A stretch of 64,000 bases of DNA, taken from positions 2,542,001 through 2,606,000 of the forward strand of contig NC_089185.1 of NCBI RefSeq assembly GCF_947507565.1, in the 5' to 3' direction. Position numbers and translations under genes: made by a program. Source of the DNA: Oscarella lobularis (taxonomy: Eukaryota > Porifera > Homoscleromorpha > Homosclerophorida > Oscarellidae). The notes under the pieces are model-generated. The model did no database searches and was not told the DNA's origin. It saw only the letters and a program-made list of their open reading frames with translations. Below, in pieces: positions 24,821-35,902 of this stretch (its first letter is position 1; the number at the start of each line of letters is the position of its first letter).

Positions 24821-25432
24821 GAGAGGGCACGTCGATCGTGCGACTGGGGATAGGCAGGAGCAAGCAGAGGCTTCAGAGATCGTGATCGTGAAGCGTACAA
24901 AGGGGAGGAAGTGGTAAGATAGATCACGTGTTACGGATATCGATATTGTAACGTGCGTTGGTCCCGTCACAGATACAGTGTAGCAACTTGTCAATCAGCT
25001 AGACTAAGCTTTGAGCCAAATCAACCATTTGCTCCATTTTCGCATCTCGAGTGGAAATCAAAGCCTTGAAAGGTGCGTCGAGGAATTTACGGGCAAAACG
25101 AAGCCTCGCACAAAACGATCCTTTGAGCTGGTGGCGTCGTTCGTCGGTCTGCTTTTTCGCGTCGTTCGACGTCGATGTGTGCTTTTGACGAGATCGAGCG
25201 AGCCGCGACGGGTTTCTAGTCTATAGAACGCGCTGTTTGGGGGTTCTTGAAGCTCGCGCTTCGTTCCGCGTACTTGCCTCCGCCTTTTGCGATCGTTGGG
25301 ACAGCGGCGACGTCGCTCATGCAACTGGGAATAGGCAGGGGCAAGCAGAAATCGCTCGTGAACTGTACAATGTATGGAGGGGTTAGATAGGTCACGTGTA
25401 CAGATTTCGATATATCTACACAACTTTTTCGT
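24820..25432. repeat. R1 copies b and c with a duplicated fragment of the polycystin 3' coding end
   Basis: Positions 24830-24930 and 25310-25400 are related R1 ends, each closing with a GATAG(A/G)TCACGTG-type stretch. Positions 24999-25045 repeat almost exactly the last coding bases of the polycystin gene (25435-25480), including the AGCTTTGAGCCAAATC motif. After that, 25046-25400 repeats R1 copy a (18340-18690). So R1 plus the polycystin tail has been locally tandem-duplicated. Confidence 0.75.
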
Positions 25433-25436
25433 GCAG

Positions 25437-28400
25437 CTAGTCTAAGCTTTGAGCCAAATCGACCATTTGCTCCACTTTTGCAGCCAATTCATCAAAGCGA
25501 CGATCTTCATCGTAGTTGTCACTAGTAACAAGAAGTCGCAATGCCATACGGTGAAAATCTTTTCGTGAAAATTTAATATTTCTACTAGGCTGCTCAGAAT
25601 TCGCTTTTGAGTTTGCTGATCCAGAGAATCCAAAAGTCAGCTTCAAGCTCCGCCACATGTAATCAATTACTTCGAAATCATTCTTTTGCTGCTCGATAGC
25701 GCAGCGAGTTTCGTGAAATCCAAAGTTTAGAATTGCAACGAGAGTACTGAGCATGATGAACGTCGTCGTAAGCGTATAGCAGACAAACACGACAGTGCTA
25801 ATCAACCCATTTCCCCCTTCCATCCAACTTCCATACAAAAAGAAACCGAGAGAAGCTTCAAAAAGAGTAGTAAAGGAATGCGACAGAGATTGAAATCCAG
25901 GGCTGTTGTAGAGCGTCTAGAGAAGAACTATAAATGCATTGTACGAGCATATATAGAAGACAATACCAATGCCGCAAGAAAAGTGAAGGCAGTTAGGAAC
26001 AAAGCAAAAATTGACAAGAAGGAAGACACTTCGAGAAACGTTCGTCTAAGCACGTCACTCAACATCGTCAATTTTCGATTAAATCTCAGCAATTTGAGAA
26101 CCTATATAAAGACGAAGACGTTTAAATTAATGCAGGTTTTCTATCAAATCTAGGATTATAATGAGTGTAATGAGTGCTTTTGAAACGGTTTTCGTATTGC
26201 ACGCTACAGTACTTACCTTTATAATAGCCAAAAAACTAGAATAGCGGTTACATGGTGCAATACTATTCCAAATCCGACTGCCGAAAAGAAATTGACTGAG
26301 AGATCTCCTTGCATTTGGCGTCGTTTCAGCAACGAGTTTATGGTCACAGTTTGGTAGATGTCAATAGCGAGAATCGAATAGGACAGGCACAAAACGACGA
26401 AATCGAACCAAGACCAAACCTGCGCGAAAATCGACCATGAACGCTTTCGAATTTCTTTTACAAAACTGTACGTCATCGCCAAAGTGTACAATCCAAAAAG
26501 GATCTGCAGAAATGCATAGGAACCTATACAACGTATATGCTTCCTCATACTTACCTCCATAGATAATTTGAAGTAATCGATTGGCGTGACGTATCGAATG
26601 AGTGCAACCGTTTTGATTTCGATTTCCGGAAAGAGTCCTCCAGACGCCAAGAATTCCACGACAAACTGAACCGTTTGAAAAAGATTAACGTTGGCGTTGT
26701 AGAGCGAAAATTCGAAAAAAAACGGCACGCGTTCTAAAGAAAGAAATGCTTGTGGCCAGTGGGGCCCCAAATATTTTTTCCACGCTTACTTCCTGTCTAT
26801 CCACCGTGTATCTTCGAGATGCTTCAGCACCGCTCTCGCTTCACTCCTAGACTCTCCTAGAGAATGTATGTATCCACTTGCCGGATATCGATTGTGAATT
26901 CCTGAAAATCCCCACCTATACACACATAGCACGCAAACGTGAGTAGTAAAGTTAATTGAGTGCTAAAGGATACCCATTTAGGTTCTTCTCATGTTTCCAA
27001 TGGGTCTTCGCAGTCCTGTTAGGACGGTGGGCCCAGCCAACATCAAAGCTTTTCTTCTCCCACTCCGAAGCCGAGTAACAGGGACTGTGCCCCGAAAGAC
27101 GACAAGAACCTAATTTTTTTTAAAAATTATTTAATCTAATTAAGACTTTTTCTCAAGAGTGGAAACAGACTCTCTGTTGCCCGAACTTGACGAATTTGTG
27201 CCCCAGCCAGTCTTAGACCCAAGTCGCCTCTGACAAAATATGAATTGTATCTTTCGCCGTTGTACAATTGATCAAAAAATAGAGCGTCAACGAAACTGTT
27301 TTTCGCCCAGTCAAAAATATCTTCAGTTCTAGAACACAAAGAAGAGGAACATGCGAAATTCCTTCGCTTTAAATATCACACTTATACCTTTGAATAGTTC
27401 TAAACTTCTTAGCCTGGAAGACGTATTTTGCTGAGCGAGACATGTTTTTTGCCAGATTATTGCTGTCGGCCAAAGAAATCCAAAGTGCTATCCACAAGAA
27501 AAGGAGATACGTTCCAATTTCGAAAATAGTCGATATCATGTGCTTCCGCTTTTGGATCTGTTCGAGCGCGTGAGCCTTTTCCGATTTTGATAATCTTCGG
27601 ACACTAGACTAAGAACGTACAGGTGTCGGAAGAGCCTTTCGAATAAATAATGTTTTTTAATTACCTGGAGGCAATGTGTTTGTCTCTTCAACGTTTGCCT
27701 ATGCATGCGTCAAAATTAGATATATGACTACAATTTCGTAAGAACAGCGTACTCAATTTCTACATCATTTTGCAAATAGTTAAAGCGCTTGAATAGCACG
27801 GCGAAAATAACTGCGATCAGAAGAACCTGAAGAAAATCGTGCCACATATAAAGTAAATAAGTAGGTAAGTAAACCTTCAATGGCTCGACCAGAAAAATAG
27901 ACTGAAGCCAAGATAGAAGCATAGTGACAACCCACTTTTCGGCCTGCGGCTTTTTGAACGACCGACCGTAAATCAAAATTATAATGCAGGCAACCGCCGT
28001 TGTCGCAAAGCACCCAATATACGCAACGTAGATAAAGTAGTATGGCAACTGGCAGCCGGACTTCTTATCTATAATAACATTATACGATTTAGAAATTTTT
28101 GTATATCGCTAATGCAATACTTGGAAGTTTCTCATGCTCCTAAAACGAAAATGTTACACGATGACAGATTCGCATAAATCTTGAATTACTTGTGAAATAG
28201 TGGTTTTTCGTTTCGCTTTTCGAAAGAATAATAGCCACATTACGTTGATAGGAAACGTCAAGACAACTGACATGAGACCGATGCCGATTTGACTGTAGGA
28301 GAAACTAATCAGGCTCAAATTGAAGTCCGAAGTACTGCTATCTTGCGTGCGAAACCACATGGCATTTACAACCATAAAGCTCATTAGAAGGCTCAGGCAC

Positions 28401-31400
28401 ACCGTTATTCTTTGAACACGAGTAAAGCTGCAAAACATTTAAAAGATGAAGATGAAAAATGTCGCCTAGTTAAATTTACGCGCTGTAGAGCGGCTTCTGA
28501 ACGAGAGATAACCAAAGGTGTCCATCTGAAAAACCCGAGTGTCTTTGAGCGTAGAAAACAGAGCTAAAATCTTTTTGCTCTTCTTTTGTCGCCGCTGAGA
28601 TTTCGGCAACGAGAAGACCTGTATTTGAGTCCAGTGAAATCCAACTATAGACAAGCAAATAGATGACGCTATTACAAATTATATTCTTAGCGTACTTGTT
28701 GTATAAGAATAGGAATTTTTGATCTGTGCCATATTTCTGTACGACAACGCGCAGCAACTTCCACGACGGCGATTTTCCCCAATTGTCGTGCCAAATTTCG
28801 ATCTTATTTACGTCGTCAAGACTAAGATAGGAGGATTCGTAATTTTGGCTTTTTACGCAAACGTCACCAACGTTTCATTCGTTGCCACGAGAAACATGTC
28901 GTGAGAATTTCGACAAAAAGCGCCTTCGCGATAGAGAAACCGTTCGAACGAAGCTCCGCTTTCGCCGTATAGCTTGATCCCTACATTGGCCGTTGTTCCT
29001 ATACAAAGAAACAACAGTGGATATCTATATAGACGCTGTGTTCTAGTTTACCTGAATTTAGGGATGCAGACGTGAACACCGATATATGATATTTGTGTTC
29101 ACCGTTCGGCCCACAAAAGGACAGCTGACTCGCGTAACGAAAATCGTGCACGTCGGCGCGACGAGCGAAAATAACGGCGACAACATATAAGAACAGAACT
29201 ACTAGTATCGTAGCCAAGGCCACCGGATTTTGAGCAAGATTCAAATCCTACATGAAATATAGTAAACATTATTCAAGTTACGTGACTTACAGCCAATAGC
29301 GAAAAATCGAGCTTATTCGGTGCAGGAAATAGAGCGAAGAAGGAGAGATGATTGCAGAGGCATATTGTAGTATTCAACGTACTGTTGACAGACGGTCTGC
29401 AACCTTGACCGGTGTACCGCTGCTCGGTCTCGTTCCAGAATAAGCAAGACGTGAAAAACGCTTCGAACGACACATTGACGGTGTGCGCGTTGGCATTGCG
29501 AAAGACGAGGCAATGTTTAGCCTTCTTGTTTACGTCCCTATAGAGAAAACGTATTGAAAAAGAGATTCGCGTTAGTAGTATACACGAATTACCTTCCCGT
29601 GTAAAACAATTTAGAACTATTGAGAGATGAATTGAGAGATAAGGACGCGTTTAGGGCGGTCAAGTCGGCCAGCTTCAACAGCGGTTCACCTGGAAGATGC
29701 TCGATAAAATAAACGTCAATTGTCCTATTGACATATTCCGGAATTTCAAAGAATTGCACAACGAAAGCATCACTCTCAATCATCTCCATTAAATTGACGG
29801 AGTAGGACGTGAAATTATCAGCGGGCGCGATAACAGTCGTACGATTCGACAAGGCGATGGGTCGACGCCTGGGCCACGTAATCACAAATTCATTCTCAGG
29901 CGCTAAATTCCTCGCCGCCAAAATCGCAACGCTACCGTCCGGACTCCTCCGCCTCAGCGTCAGCCCAACGAGTTCCGACCCGACGCCGCGATTCGAGACG
30001 AACGGATCCTTCTGAAGGATCATAAAAGTCGATAAGACGACGTCTTCGGCGAGACTCGATGCCGCTATAAGGCCGTCGAGAGACGTAAAGCCGAGTTCGT
30101 TGATAACCGTCGCTTGAGTCGGTGAACCCGTGCTGACGTTATTAGCGGCAACTAGAGAAGCGAAGGTTGAGCCTTCGACTCCCGTTCCTCCGTATTCGAC
30201 CCGTTGTCCGACTTTCAGATTATTGGCAGCGATCGCATATATGCGATCCAGCGAGCGAAGGATGCTTGTAAGTTCAACGTTTTCGTTTGTAGAACCGATT
30301 TTTTGACGGTTAGCGGACGTTGCGTACGCTCCGATTTGCGTTGCTATGGTCGCCGATTCGTTAGCGACAGAAAAATTGACGCTTTGGCTGGAATTTTCCA
30401 AATAGTTAGCCCAATGATGTAAGAAAGTCGACGATCCGTTCAGAAACGTTACGTTGTTTGCAAACGGCTGAGCATTCGACGCGACGTCGGAAAAGCTTCT
30501 TGCGAAGTCTAAAGCAGCGTCCGGGCTGGCGTAATTGCCCAGATAGAGCTTTATGTCTGGACGACGAAAACGAGTAGTGTAATTTGTAGACGGAACAGAT
30601 GACGACGGAAGAACTACAGATGTAGGTGACAGAACAGATGACGTCATCGGTGGCGTAGAAGTAGAAAGCGATTCAGAATATATGACTGTTATAGATGACG
30701 GAACGGCTGACGTCATCAGTGGTATCGACGTTGTAGAATGTACTACTGATGACGTCATTGGTGGCGTAGAAGTAAAAAGCGGTGTAGAATATATGACTAT
30801 TATAGATGAGAGAACAGATGACGTCATCGGTGACGTATCCGTTGCAGAATGTACTACTGATGACGTCGTCGGTGATGACGTGTTTGCGTTCACGTCATAA
30901 TCCATTAAAGTCGCTGCTGAATCCGATGTCATCGGGACGATACTTGCGCAACTCAACGTATCGAAAGAATCGGAGAACAGCGTCTCCGAGCAGAAAGTCG
31001 TCGACCGACTCTCCGCACTTTCATTCGCTAAAGAGACGGATTTCATTCACAAAATTGACGCTCGTCGCGCTTTTCGTTCGGGTGTCATTACCACAGACTT
31101 CGACGTCAGAAAGCTTCAGCGACGAAGAATCCGAATCGGCGCAGTGAACGGCGACGCTACGCGCGTAGCTGACACTGCGCTCTATGACGTACCACTCAAC
31201 TCCGTCGTAAAAAGGGCGAAGGACCCCTTTCAGCTGACAGTCGTTGTCGTAAAGTAGAACGCTATAACTGGAGCAATCCGCCGACGACGCTCAAATGTGA
31301 ACAGCGCTTATATTCGAAGTGCTGCGCAGAACGATTTCCCAGAATGGAAACTCTTTCGACGTATTTTCCTTAGCTACGCCATTCAGAAGGTGCAAGCCTA

Positions 31401-31537
31401 AGAACAAGCAATGAACACGCGTACGCCATATACAAATGTATGTATACCTACATACCGTGAGGACATCCACTCCTCGTGAGCAAGAGAGAATCGAAGAAAA
31501 GACACGTTACGAGAAAGAACGTCGTCGAGAGAATCAT
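25437..31537 (-). CDS. Polycystin-1-like receptor/channel (GPS-PLAT-polycystin), with an in-frame TGA
   Basis: Read on the minus strand, ATG 31535-31537 begins a hydrophobic signal peptide. Next come a fucolectin/F5-8C-like segment (about 31100-31400) and a Ser/Thr-rich stalk with repeats of PMTSSV type (30600-30890). A large ectodomain follows to 29589, then a GPS motif with CLFWN...GC...CLCNHLSFFALF (29330-29450), one TM and a PLAT domain (about 28740-29130). The multipass region and the polycystin extracellular domain (about 26800-27350, LRLAGAQIRQVRA) lead to the channel helices and a C-terminal tail ending LAQSLD at TAG 25437. This is the polycystin-1/PKD1L plan, a ciliary or sensory membrane protein that usually pairs with PKD2. 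The splice 31034-31105 restores the frame between the lectin exon and the stalk. One TGA (31291-31293) interrupts the lectin segment, so this allele may be null, mis-assembled, or use another start. Confidence 0.85.
30605..30890. repeat. Imperfect tandem repeats encoding the Ser/Thr-rich stalk of the polycystin
   Basis: Units of about 60-100 bp recur, each with a GATGACGTCAT-type core. On the minus strand they encode variants of PMTSSVV/L followed by Ser/Ile/Val-rich stretches. The mucin-like composition suggests an O-glycosylated spacer in the ectodomain. Confidence 0.8.
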
Positions 31538-31539
31538 GG

Positions 31540-32810
31540 TCTTTCTCTCGAAGCGTACACACATAAAATGCGTCAGTAGCACTGCACGAGCACCTACAAA
31601 TGGGTTAGGAGTGCAACCACGCCCTCGATCAAGATGATGAGCCTCAAATATTGACTACGACTTGATACGGTCGTACTTTCCTGGCAAACGCAATACCATT
31701 TGGATAAATAGGATTTTCATTGACATTTTAAGCCACTTTATGGTTTCCAGCTTCGAATTGCCAGACCACGTGTGACGCAGTTCGATTTCGATCCGGACGT
31801 GTTCTAAGCACTGAGATGCTTGCGCATTTGCTAAATGTGTTAATCGACCGCTGCTAATTAAATAATAATTATTTATCAAATCAGAGTCTAACGCAAACAA
31901 TTCGTTTCTCACCACCATTTTCGTCGAATACGCAGTTCTAGGTCGTTTTCGGTCTTATTATTTTACTAGCAGCAAAGTTAAGCTCGTGTGGCTGATGAGT
32001 TTGCCAATCGGCTCTCTAGCACTCTCTCGGAGATGACAGCCCACCAGGTCGCAAATGTGCGCTCGAGAGCACGTACTCTGCCGACGCGCCTCGGCTACGA
32101 GCTGTATTCGCGGGCGTTTGCTAGCCTCGCTCTCCGAGGGCCCCCTCCGAGGGCCCCGAGTCCCTCCGAGCAGTTCGGCCTAGCGCGCGAGGTTTGGGGG
32201 CGCGGCTTCTCTCACTGCTTCTATCTAGCAGGAGGAGTATCTATGCTGGAATGGCTGGAATGTATATATACTAGAGAATGATGGCCCGGTGTTCACCGTG
32301 TTGCCATCATGCAGAGCCTCCCACCGCTTACAGTACACGAGTGCATTACATAGTGTGACGTCATAAATGTTTATGTTGCCACATATTCACGTACTGGAGT
32401 ATTCCCTTAGCCCCTACAGCTTAGTCCTACGTACATACTGTGCATACCTACATAATTGCAATGTTTTTCTAATTACACGCTTTTCTGACGTACTGTATTG
32501 TATTTCATAATTTGCTAAGTATTTGAAGACATATGCATGTGTACGGGTCATATTTCCTGTTACCCGTACACGCATACACGTACTGTACAGGAGTGGATAC
32601 TTTTGATTGTGACGTCAGAGCGTGACAATCTATACTACTAAGAGCGGCGGCCATCTTGGATGACGTCAGAACCTTTCGTTAAAATCACTAAGGCTTATTC
32701 GCTGCGCCTTCTACCGCACTCTCTTGCGGCGCAAACATCTCCGGCGATCCGCGCGGAGATGACTGGCTATCTCTTTTTTCTCAGACGACATCGGGCGCTC
32801 CCTTATGGGG
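31540..32810. other. Intergenic region, nothing firmly recognised
   Basis: A minus-strand frame at 31655-31918 (starts MVVRNELFALDSD) has no recognisable domain and no supporting splice context. Near 32140-32170 a short GC-rich direct repeat (CTCCGAGGGCCCC) occurs. Several TGACGTCA palindromes lie between 32350 and 32670. I see no RNA gene. Confidence 0.4.
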
Positions 32811-32812
32811 TG

Positions 32813-32985
32813 CACAATGTCTGGTGCTTTTGTCTTCATTATGACGTCATACGGCACCACGCTCTCTGAATTGTGTGCCTTTAAAGGAGGGGCCAGTAGA
32901 CACACGCTGCGCCTTATTTTGCACCGCAATAACGTGCAAGTATCGCGCAATAACGTTTGAGCCATTCGCCAAAACCTCACAGAAT
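32813..32985. repeat. Dispersed repeat R3, copy 1
   Basis: A non-coding block of about 170 bp shared with 33778-33962 and 34697-34855. Common anchors are GGTGCACAAT, TTGTCTTCATTATGACGTCA, TCTGAATTGTGTGCC and GAGCCATTCGCC. Internal indels indicate an old repeat family. Confidence 0.8.
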
Positions 32986-33054
32986 CTAAATGTGAGGTTT
33001 TTGGAAAGGCAAGCTATGTAGGCTAAATAAGAGAGATCAGGGCCTCATCTTTGA

Positions 33055-33690
33055 CTCTTAGGGTCTGTGATCACAGGGTATTTGTGAACACAGGGGTATC
33101 TGTGATCACAGGGGTACATGTACAGGATCACAGGGGCATCTGTGATCTTTGGGGTACCTGCGTTATCACAGGGTAACTGTGATAACTGTGATCACTGGGT
33201 AACTGAAATCACAAGGCATCTCTGAACATAGGGTATATGTGAACACTGTGATCACAGGCGTATAACAGGATCACAGGGTTTCTGTGATCACATGGTAACT
33301 GTGACAACAGGGATATCTGTGAACACAGGGTAACTGTGATCACAGGGGTATCTGTGAACACAGGGTAACTGTGATCACAGGGGTATCTGTGATTACAGAT
33401 CACAGGGTAACTCACAGGGGTGTATCTCTGATCACAGGGTGACTGTGATCACAGGGGTAGCTGTGATCACAGATCACAGGGTAACTGTGATCACAGGATA
33501 ACTTTAATTCGATCACAGGGTAACTATAATACCAGGGTATCTGTGATCACAGGGTAACTGTAATTACAAGGTAACTGGAATAACGAGGTATCTGTGATCA
33601 CAGGGTAACTGTAATCACCGGTTATGTGTGATCACAGGGTATCTTTGATCACAGGGTAACTGTGATCACCGGTTATGTTGCAAGGGTAGG
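33055..33690. repeat. Satellite/minisatellite built on TGATCACAGGGTAACTG
   Basis: About 640 bp of imperfect tandem units of roughly 17-26 bp. They alternate TGATCACAGGGTAACTG with TGATCACAGGGGTATCTG and GAACACAGGG variants. The embedded TGATCA palindrome recurs dozens of times. No coding potential is credible: frames across it are repeat artefacts. Confidence 0.95.
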
Positions 33691-33749
33691 TATCTGTTAT
33701 AGATAATATGGGACTACCAATACGTGCACGACACTGCGGTGGCTATTTC

Positions 33750-33766
33750 CCCGTGCGAAGCACGGG
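33750..33766. repeat. Perfect 7-bp hairpin CCCGTGC-GAA-GCACGGG
   Basis: A perfect 7+3+7 palindrome next to R3 copy 2. The identical 17-mer, with the same TATTT(T)C left and CACC right context, occurs again at 35488-35504. Part of it appears near 35432. It is probably a structural part of a repeat element. Confidence 0.75.
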
Positions 33767-33777
33767 CACCTTATGCG

Positions 33778-33962
33778 GACTTATGGGGTGCACAATCTCA
33801 GGTGCTTTTGTCTTCATTATGACGTCATACGGCACCACGCACTCTGAATTGTGTGCCCTAAAAGGGAGGTTGGTTGACATACACTACGCCTTATTTTTCA
33901 CCGCAAGAGCGTGGAAATATCGCGTATCAACGATTGAGCCATTCGCCAAAAAACTTCACGGC
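33778..33962. repeat. Dispersed repeat R3, copy 2
   Basis: The closest relative of copy 1, lying on the other side of the satellite. It shares the GGTGCACAATCTCAGGTG-type start and the GAGCCATTCGCCAAAAA end. The satellite therefore sits between two copies of one repeat. Confidence 0.8.
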
Positions 33963-34696
33963 GTATAACGTAATCTATACGTGAGCCCAAAAACCTGAAC
34001 TGGAGGGCAGGCGCGCTATGTACCCTCAATTGCCTTACACTGGCTTGCTCGCAAGCTATATACCGTACTCGCGCGATTAGAGCCACTGGGACTCTATTGT
34101 TTTAACTCGAGCTTGGGGCTATAATTGAGACTGGGGCTCTAATCGAAATGGGGCTTTATTATTTCATTCAGTATACGCTGACAAGCTACATTACCTACGA
34201 CAAGCTTGCAATTTCAATTGGAAAGCACACTATTCTTTGTCTGTATCGCGGCTGTCCGTCTCCGACGCATCTGCTGTAACCTCAAATACAGCCCCGGGGC
34301 AGCATTCGAGATGGGGCTTTAATTTTTCAACTCATCGAGAAAGGGTGGGGGGGAGGGCACTATACGAGAGGGGCTCCAATCGAGAGTGGGGCTCTAATTT
34401 AATCGCGCGAGTACGGTATACGCAACTTGCTTTCTTGCTTTACAACGAGCATTCTGCTCGCGATCAGCTTGCGTCTGCTTATCTTTACTCACATGTACAC
34501 ATGCGAGCAAGCCCGGAAAAGTGTACTAAGCACGTCACCATAGAGCTTATCGCGGGCGCACCCACCATAGATAATGTACACATATACGGTAGGACGATCG
34601 ACACTCACGCTGCAAGGCACGTAGCTAGAGTACATGTATCTATTTCCCCGTGCATGTGCATGTAGAGTACATGTAACTATTTCCCCGGCACCGACC

Positions 34697-34855
34697 CTGA
34701 TGCGTTTTTCTTCATTATGTCACCACGCGCTCTGAATTGTGTGCCTCAATTAAAAGGGAGGCCAGTTGACACACGCTACGGCCTCCTTTGTACCACAATA
34801 ACGTGCAAAAGATCGGGCGACAAATGAGCCATTCTCCAAAAACCTCACGGCGTAT
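34697..34855. repeat. Dispersed repeat R3, copy 3 (5' truncated)
   Basis: Lacks the GGTGCACAAT start but keeps TTCTTCATTATG, GCTCTGAATTGTGTGCC, GCCAGTTGACACACGCTACG and the GAGCCATTC end. It is more diverged than copies 1 and 2. Confidence 0.7.
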
Positions 34856-35880
34856 GACGTACTCCATAAGTGGGCCCAAAAACCTTGCATATGGAGTCGA
34901 GCATTCCGTTTATACAGTACCATTCATGCTTCGTACGTCAGTCACTTCTCTAATCTCTTGAACGGTGGAACTTTTGGTCATGCGGAACGTATCTCAATAG
35001 ACCCTATCCTGTTGCGTAGACCCAGCATGCATGGCGGGTCTATAGAATATGGTCTATTGGGAAATAGTTCCGCTATTGGTGCTCTCTGATGCAATGTGTT
35101 TCCGTTTATTAAATCTGTTGTGACGTGCTTGCTTTCATTTCGTACACTGGCTTGCTCGAAAGCTAAATACGCATTTCGCTAAACATTAGAAATTGATATT
35201 TAGGACCTTAAGAATCAATCTCTAATATTTAGGATCCTAAGAATGAAAGATCGGGTTTCGATCTTTGATTCTTATGGTCCAAAATACGATCTGCTTGCGT
35301 CTGCTTATCTTTACTCAAATACACATGCGAATAAGCCCGGGAAAGTGAACTAAACACACAATAGAGCTCATCGCGGGCGCCGCCACCAGAGATATTATGA
35401 GGCCACCAACACTCACATTACATATTGCAGTATCTCTTTGCCCGTGCTTCGCCACCAACACACACACTATGCTGTGGTATCTATTTTCCCGTGCGAAGCA
35501 CGGGCACCAAAACTAGTCAAACTCTCATTTCGGTTTCTCGGTGCATTTATGAAACGGAAAATAGCACAGAACAATTTGAAACAGGAATTTCTAAGCATTT
35601 TTTCCGTTTATCAAAGAAAAAACGCTTTATTCGCGCCGTAAATCGCCTTTTTCGGGTCACCGTTTTGGGCCCTATGTCGCGCATGGGCTGTACGAAAAAA
35701 CGGGTTTTTCATTTACGTCACAATACCGAGCGTTACGAACAGACATACATACAGACACTTCCGGCCCTAAGATCACGTTTGAAAGAGCCTCCCTCCGTCG
35801 TTATACGGGCTCCACCCGTACAACTGTGGTGGTCGGCTCCATAAATAATAAATAATTCTATTCACGGCTTCGGCACGGCT
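34856..35880. other. Repeat-rich intergenic region upstream of the sulfotransferase
   Basis: Contains the second CCCGTGCGAAGCACGGG hairpin (35488-35504) and an A/T-rich stretch. Near 35740 an ACAGACATACATACAGACA run resembles the 3' tails of non-autonomous retroelements. No coding region is recognised before the ATG at 35903. Confidence 0.4.
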
Positions 35881-35902
35881 TCGATCCGCCACCGTACGCG
35901 TC

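Noticed and set aside
26979-27112. A 134-bp stretch bounded by TAGGTTCTTCTC and GACAAGAACCTA that looks like a MITE with inverted ends
   Set aside because: On the minus strand it is an exon of the polycystin-like gene with proper splice sites. It encodes SGHSPCYSASEWEKKSFDVG-type polycystin-domain sequence, so the inverted ends are coincidental.
29809-30015. Plus-strand open frames opposite the polycystin ectodomain
   Set aside because: They are antisense shadows of a long minus-strand coding exon with clear GPS and stalk context.
33209-33415. Open frames across the 33.1-33.7 kb array that look like a repetitive protein
   Set aside because: These are by-products of tandem TGATCACAGGGTAACTG units, with no start context, no domain and equal openness in other frames.
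33055-33690. CRISPR-like array
   Set aside because: Units are contiguous and degenerate without unique spacers, and the genome is eukaryotic.
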